From contig JAEDNJ010000066.1 in NCBI GenBank assembly GCA_016302525.1, positions 1 through 8,162 on the forward strand: 8,162 bases of DNA, written 5' to 3'. Below, piece by piece: positions 5,336 to 8,162 of the stretch. Under the pieces are notes generated by a model. It had not been told where the DNA came from. It made no database searches and was given only the letters and a program-made list of their open reading frames with translations. Source of the DNA: Phascolarctobacterium sp. Lineage in GTDB: Bacteria > Bacillota > Negativicutes > Acidaminococcales > Acidaminococcaceae. Position 1 is the first letter of the stretch. Each line of letters begins with the position of its first letter. The translations under genes and the position numbers were made by a program.

Positions 5336-5820
5336 ATAAAGTAGTTGTTTATCATGGTACATCCTTTGACTTTGACAGTATTGATCTGCAAATGTCTAAA
5401 AATAAAAGAGATTTTGGAAAAGGCTTCTATACTACTACAATAGAATCACAAGCTGAAAGCTGGGCTAGAAATACAGCCCTGCGTAATCATCATGATTGTG
5501 GTTATGTGTATGTATATGAATTTACCTTTGATGATAGTTTAATCATTAAGGAGTTTGAAGGACTGAATATTGAGTGGTTAGATTTTGTTAAAATCAACAG
5601 AACTCTAGGTGGTGTTCAGCATAGCTATGATGTTGTCATTGGTCCTGTTGCAGATGATAATACTATGCTTACTGTGAACCGCTATATGTCTGGCGTTTAC
5701 GATGCAGAAGAAGCTTTAAAGCGTTTAGCCTATTTTAGAGTTAATGATCAGGTATGCTTGAGTACAGAAAAGGCTTTACAGTACATTAAGCTAGTAAGGA
5801 GGTATAAAGTTGACCTCTAA
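5332..5820 (+). CDS. DUF3990 protein, candidate ADP-ribosyltransferase-like toxin
   Basis: The 162-residue product matches the layout of DUF3990: VVYHGTS at the N-terminus (5-11), DFGKGFYTTT (27-36) followed by a helix with AESWA (41-45), EWLDFV (81-86), YDVVIGPVADD (99-109) and NDQVCLST (138-145). The YHGT and FGKGFY motifs and their spacing recall the H-Y part of the H-Y-E signature of PARP-like ADP-ribosyltransferases; Gln140 would stand where those enzymes carry Glu. The fold and activity are inference. There is no signal peptide or membrane segment, so action would be cytosolic. The start overlaps the previous stop by 4 bases, with AGGG at 5319-5322 as a modest ribosome site. Its end overlaps the next gene by 11 bases. 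The AT-rich codons and position inside a tRNA-targeted element mark it as acquired. Confidence 0.8.
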   Translation: MNKVVVYHGTSFDFDSIDLQMSKNKRDFGKGFYTTTIESQAESWARNTALRNHHDCGYVYVYEFTFDDSLIIKEFEGLNIEWLDFVKINRTLGGVQHSYDVVIGPVADDNTMLTVNRYMSGVYDAEEALKRLAYFRVNDQVCLSTEKALQYIKLVRRYKVDL

Positions 5821-6040
5821 GTTTATTTACAAAGGAATGGATATAACCCTAGATACATATGAGAAAATACGTATGGTAGTAGAACTGATTGCAGAGAAGG
5901 AAAATGTTAGCTTTGATGAAGCTTATGAACTATTTTCTACTTCAAATGCTTATTGGTGTCTGCAAACGCCAGCAACGCTTATGTGGGCTGAAAGTGCTGA
6001 GTTTATTGTAGACGAGTTCTATAGGGAAAAAGTTGCTTAA
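5810..6040 (+). CDS. Small protein of unknown function, third gene of the DUF3990 cassette
   Basis: The 76-residue protein is acidic and mostly helical in pattern, with SFDEAYELFSTSNAYWCLQT (45-64 region) and a C-terminal WAESAEFIVDEFYRE. I do not recognise a named family; it recalls small proteins found next to DUF3990 genes and is loosely like DUF3791. The start is a TTG at 5810, supported by AAGGAGG (5796-5802) 7 bases before it, a strong site placed inside the preceding gene. The 11-base overlap implies coupled synthesis with the DUF3990 protein, and an antitoxin or accessory subunit is plausible. The gene ends 20 bases before the right-hand arm-like boxes. Confidence 0.75.
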   Translation: MTSKFIYKGMDITLDTYEKIRMVVELIAEKENVSFDEAYELFSTSNAYWCLQTPATLMWAESAEFIVDEFYREKVA

Positions 6041-6060
6041 AATGTTTGGATTTCAATACT

Positions 6061-6080
6061 GGTTGCAACGATGGGTGCAA
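6061..6080. repeat. Right integrase arm-like box pair
   Basis: GGTTGCAA (6061-6068) and GGGTGCAA (6073-6080) repeat with the same 12-base phasing as the left pair at 4781-4800, and in the same orientation. They lie 12 bases before attR. Confidence 0.65.
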
Positions 6081-6092
6081 CCGTATGAATAC

Positions 6093-6109
6093 TCCTGTGC
6101 CTAGCTCCA
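6093..6109 (+). repeat. attR: second copy of the tRNA-Thr 3' end
   Basis: An exact 17-base copy of 4605-4621. No tRNA body precedes it, so it is the right-hand attachment site. The chromosomal sequence that used to follow the tRNA resumes at 6110. Confidence 0.88.
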
Positions 6110-6120
6110 TATGAGATTTG

Positions 6121-6160
6121 ACCGTAAGACTAAGTTTTTAAGTCTTACGGTTATTTTTTT
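6121..6160 (+). terminator. Original chromosomal terminator of tRNA-Thr
   Basis: ACCGTAAGACT (6121-6131) pairs with AGTCTTACGGT (6141-6151), an 11-base perfect stem with a 9-base loop, followed by TATTTTTTTT. It lies 11 bases beyond attR, the same distance the element's own terminator lies beyond the tRNA. Confidence 0.85.
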
Positions 6161-6440
6161 TGTTGCCGTCTATGATTTTTAGGCGTTTGAGCGCTTGGGG
6201 CAATAACTCGTTTTTTAGAGATAAATTTAGATAGTTTGCTCAACAATTTTCCTAAAGACAAAAAATAATACTAAATGATGATTGTTATAATTTCCTGTAT
6301 ATGTGCATGTAATTAAAAAAATGATGATACAAAGGTACAAACTAATAAATAGACTGCCTTAACATTTACAAAGCTGCACCTTGTTTTTTTAGCACCTAGA
6401 TAAACATATTAAAAGACGGTACAATCCAGCTGCTGACTTT
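6161..6440. other. AT-rich intergenic stretch without a convincing gene
   Basis: No open frame with a ribosome site is seen on either strand. The only signals are an extended -10 element TGTTATAAT (6283-6291) without a matching -35 box, and a weak bulged hairpin ACAAAG/CTTGT (6368-6384) followed by seven Ts. Together they could mark a small RNA of about 90 bases, but both are weak in such AT-rich sequence. Confidence 0.4.
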
Positions 6441-6486
6441 AGATATAAATCTATATCTTGACATTAGGGTATATATCCCCTATAAT
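6441..6486 (+). promoter_or_regulatory. Consensus promoter with embedded operator-like palindromes
   Basis: TTGACA (6458-6463), 17 bases, TATAAT (6481-6486) is a perfect SigA promoter. The spacer contains TAGGGTATATATCCCCTA (6465-6482), an 18-base palindrome with one mismatched pair, overlapping the -10 box. A second inverted repeat, AGATATA/TATATCT (6441-6447, 6452-6458), touches the -35 box. Such placement fits repression by the HTH protein encoded at 6790. Confidence 0.75.
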
Positions 6487-6533
6487 TGTTATAGATAAAT
6501 AAGTTACACTGTATTAAAGGAGTATACAAACCC

Positions 6534-6788
6534 ATGCCTACAATAAGTCATTTCTATGGAATTATTATCGTAATGTATTTGAGAAATAAATAACATAAAC
6601 CACCCCACGTACATGCTATCACGCAAGACTTTGATGCTCCGTTTCTGATAGCTACAGGTGAGATTATGGAAGGAGAATTCCCACCTAAAGCTAAAGCGAT
6701 GGTAAAGGAATTTATTTTAAAATACCAAAAAGAACTGGAGGAAATGTGGGAAACTGAAAAGTACGTTAAGCTTCCCCCTATAAGCTAA
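6534..6788 (+). pseudogene. DUF4160 protein interrupted by one in-frame stop
   Basis: From ATG 6534 one frame runs 84 sense or stop codons to TAA 6786-6788, broken only by TAA at 6591-6593 (codon 20). The reading MPTISHFYGIIIVMYLRNK, stop, HKPPHVHA, then ATGEIMEGEFPPKAKAMVKE and a final LELHKEEL-like segment (KYQKELEEMW) matches the length and motif order of DUF4160. That family often precedes a DUF2442 protein and is suspected to be the toxin or effector of the pair. The frame is intact on both sides, so a single substitution, such as GAA to TAA, explains the break. AAAGGAG (6516-6522) precedes the ATG by 11 bases. No good internal restart is seen, so the product is probably lost. A sequencing error remains possible. 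Confidence 0.8.
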
Positions 6789-6789
6789 T

Positions 6790-7245
6790 ATGTTTCATAA
6801 AGCTATAAAACTAGAATTGAAAGAAGGCACACTATTAGAGCTGATGTTCCAGACAGGCGAAGTAAAAGCTTATGATATGTCTGCATTGTTTAACAAATAT
6901 CCTCAGCTTGCTGCTCTACAAGACAGAGAGCTTTTCTTGCAAGGCAAGCTTATGGGAGCCTATGGCATAATCTGGAACAATGAGCTAGACATAGAAGCTG
7001 AAACTATCTATGAAGAGGGTACTACTGTAAGGGTAGAGCCAATCCCCGTAGAACTTAAAGTGGCCAACGCTGTAGTAAATGCAAGAGCTAAAGCTGGGTT
7101 ATCACAGTCTGAATTAGCATCTATAACAGGCATAGATCAATCTGATATCTCAAAAATCGAAAGAGGCGTTGCCAATCCGTCTATTAATACTCTTAACAGG
7201 TTGGCTAAAGCCTTAGGCATGGAATTACAGATAGCTATAGTATAA
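6790..7245 (+). CDS. DUF2442 - XRE-type helix-turn-helix protein, probable antitoxin/autorepressor
   Basis: The 151-residue protein has two parts. Residues about 1-85 match DUF2442, with LELKEGTLLELMFQTGEVKAYD (8-29) and the typical GIIWNNELDIEAETIYEEG (59-77). Residues about 93-148 are an XRE/Cro helix-turn-helix: ARAKAGLSQSELASITGIDQ, SDISKIERGVANPSINTLNRLAKALG. It would bind DNA and, as in many antitoxins, probably controls its own promoter. It starts one base after the DUF4160 stop, so the two genes form one transcript. No strong ribosome site is visible before ATG 6790, which suggests coupling to the upstream frame; with that frame broken, its translation may be reduced or depend on the promoter-proximal leader. 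The length is normal for the two-domain form. Confidence 0.85.
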   Translation: MFHKAIKLELKEGTLLELMFQTGEVKAYDMSALFNKYPQLAALQDRELFLQGKLMGAYGIIWNNELDIEAETIYEEGTTVRVEPIPVELKVANAVVNARAKAGLSQSELASITGIDQSDISKIERGVANPSINTLNRLAKALGMELQIAIV

Positions 7246-7507
7246 AAATTCAAAGGGCTTGGAACTAGCATGTACTCTGTTAAGGTATAAAAAATATTAT
7301 GATTAGAAAAATGTTTTGCAGTTATAACATGAGTTTTTAAAAGGCTAGTATTATCTACAGATGTATGATATAATAAATTAGGCTATTTGTAAAATGAGCT
7401 TGTAATTGACGAGATAATAAATTGTTAGCTAATAAATTATTAAGAGCTACTTTTAGGGCTAATTGAGCTTAGAGAGTACATTTAGAGCGTTTTTGAGGAG
7501 AGTTTAA
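7246..7507. other. AT-rich intergenic stretch with three TAATAAATT repeats
   Basis: The 262 bases contain no gene I can support. TAATAAATT occurs at 7371-7379, 7415-7423 and 7430-7438. No clear terminator follows the HTH gene. The region holds the promoter of the PocR-domain gene and may hold binding sites for its regulator. Confidence 0.5.
7366..7374 (+). promoter_or_regulatory. Extended -10 promoter of the PocR-domain gene
   Basis: TGATATAAT (7366-7374) is a perfect extended -10 element; the -35 position (TAGTAT, 7346-7351) is poor. It would give a leader of about 125 bases. TTGACG at 7406-7411 is an alternative -35 box but lacks a good -10. Confidence 0.5.
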
Positions 7508-8162
7508 ATGAGGGACAAAACGAATAACATATCGGCTGCTGCTGGTAATGAAGCAGTAGAAATGCCTGATATAATGCATGAGAGCATGGAAGAAAATATC
7601 GAGCTCAGGCTGCAGGATTTTTGTGATATGGAGCAGCTGTATAAGCTGCTGGACAACTGGTCTAAGAGTAGTGGTATGTCTGCGGTTGTTGTGGATAATG
7701 AGGGCAAGCCTATTTCGCAGTCTTTTGGCATGACGAGACTGTGCAAGATGGTAAAGGATAGCCCCATGGGAATTGCTACCTGCACCAACAAGATGAAATC
7801 CAGCATTAAGGGCTTTTATATTTGTCCCATGGGCTTCAATGATTTTGCTGTGCCCATTACCCTGCCGAATGGACAGGTGCTGGCTAAGGTACTAGCGGGT
7901 CAGGCCCTTTCTGTAGACCAGGATGTAGAGAGCGTTGTGCGTAGTGCTGTGGGCATAGGCTTAGATGAAGCCCAGGTGCGTGAGGCTATTGCTGGTGTAA
8001 AGCGCAAGACCGTCAAGGAGATGGAGGGCTCCTACGAGCTTTTGCGCGAAATACTCCGTTTCTTTATCGAAAAGAACTATTCTGTATGGCAGGCGAATAA
8101 TGAGCTTACTAAGGCGCCGGCGAAAAAGGATAGGGTTCTTTCGCATATTACGAGAACCATGT
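7508..8162 (+). CDS. PocR-type sensory domain protein, 3' end outside the window
   Basis: The visible 218 residues are the N-terminal part of a longer protein. After a polar leader of about 33 residues, a PocR ligand-binding domain spans roughly 36-195: MEQLYKLLDNWSKSSGMSAV (41-60), VVDNEGKPIS (61-70), Cys79, Cys92, Cys106 and the hallmark DFAVPI (112-117), then VLAGQ (128-132). PocR domains sense small ligands, 1,2-propanediol in the founding regulator, and sit in front of AraC-type HTH, histidine kinase or GGDEF output domains. The output domain here is beyond the window; the stretch starting KKDRVLSHITRTM (206-218) suggests another sensory or GGDEF module. The segment between Cys92 and Cys106 is shorter than I recall for typical members. 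GAGGAGAG (7495-7502) precedes the ATG. Codon use again resembles the core genes. It is cytosolic, with no membrane segment seen. Confidence 0.8.
   Translation, partial: MRDKTNNISAAAGNEAVEMPDIMHESMEENIELRLQDFCDMEQLYKLLDNWSKSSGMSAVVVDNEGKPISQSFGMTRLCKMVKDSPMGIATCTNKMKSSIKGFYICPMGFNDFAVPITLPNGQVLAKVLAGQALSVDQDVESVVRSAVGIGLDEAQVREAIAGVKRKTVKEMEGSYELLREILRFFIEKNYSVWQANNELTKAPAKKDRVLSHITRTM

Larger units (their letters stand above)
4605..6109. mobile_element. Remnant mini integrative element at tRNA-Thr
   Basis: The unit is bounded by the two 17-bp tRNA 3'-end copies, and one copy plus contents is 1488 bp. From left to right it holds a substitute terminator for the tRNA, paired integrase arm-like boxes, a stump of a tyrosine integrase on the minus strand, a promoter, three overlapping small genes on the + strand and a second set of boxes. 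The cargo is visibly richer in A/T at codon third positions than the flanking core genes. No replication, transfer, structural or excisionase genes remain, so it cannot move by itself. It looks like a prophage or ICE reduced by deletion to its ends and one accessory cassette. Confidence 0.8.

Noticed and set aside
4781..6080. GGGTGCAA repeats as a CRISPR array
   Set aside because: There are only two short boxes at each end of the element, with 4-base spacing and no unique spacers; arm-type sites explain them better.
6591..6593. Programmed recoding at the DUF4160 stop
   Set aside because: TAA is not used for selenocysteine or pyrrolysine and no slippery site or stimulatory hairpin is seen; a nonsense mutation is simpler.

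Overview
The window looks like the chromosome of a moderate-GC member of the Firmicutes/Bacillota, probably a gut Negativicute of the Acidaminococcaceae/Phascolarctobacterium kind. That assignment is an inference: it rests on a SigH-type sigma factor, strong AGGAGG ribosome binding sites, consensus SigA promoters and family resemblance of the genes, not on a marker gene. All intact genes lie on the + strand.

Left part (1-4621), core genes. The last codons of an upstream gene are followed by sigH from a near-perfect SigA promoter. Next comes a small P-loop ATPase that reads as a solitary BrxF, the small ATPase of BREX-3 phage defence, with no other BREX gene visible. It is preceded by a sequence matching the SigH promoter consensus with the right spacing, so it may be a SigH target. 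A two-gene unit follows: 6-phosphofructokinase (the ~360-residue type) and undecaprenyl-diphosphatase UppP, closed by a strong terminator whose tail abuts an extended -10 promoter for a 3-hydroxyisobutyrate/tartronate-semialdehyde-type reductase. A tRNA-Thr(UGU) with its own consensus promoter ends this part.

Middle (4605-6109), a miniature integrated element. The 3' end of tRNA-Thr is repeated exactly (17 bp) 1488 bp downstream, as expected for attL/attR of a tyrosine-recombinase element. Just inside each end sits the same pair of GGKTGCAA boxes with 12-bp phasing, which look like integrase arm sites. Only a frameshifted C-terminal stump of the integrase remains, on the minus strand. The cargo is three overlapping small genes: DUF3791, DUF3990 (with a PARP-like ADP-ribosyltransferase signature) and an unrecognised small protein. 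They form a plausible toxin-antitoxin or defence cassette. A possible fossil of a second DUF3791 gene lies in their leader.

Right part (6110-8162). The original terminator of the tRNA is found beyond attR. After an AT-rich spacer comes a DUF4160/DUF2442-HTH toxin-antitoxin-like pair. The first gene is interrupted by one in-frame TAA, while the HTH partner is intact. The pair has a perfect SigA promoter whose spacer is almost entirely a palindrome, a probable autoregulatory operator. The window ends inside a gene starting with a PocR-type sensory domain, probably a signalling protein.
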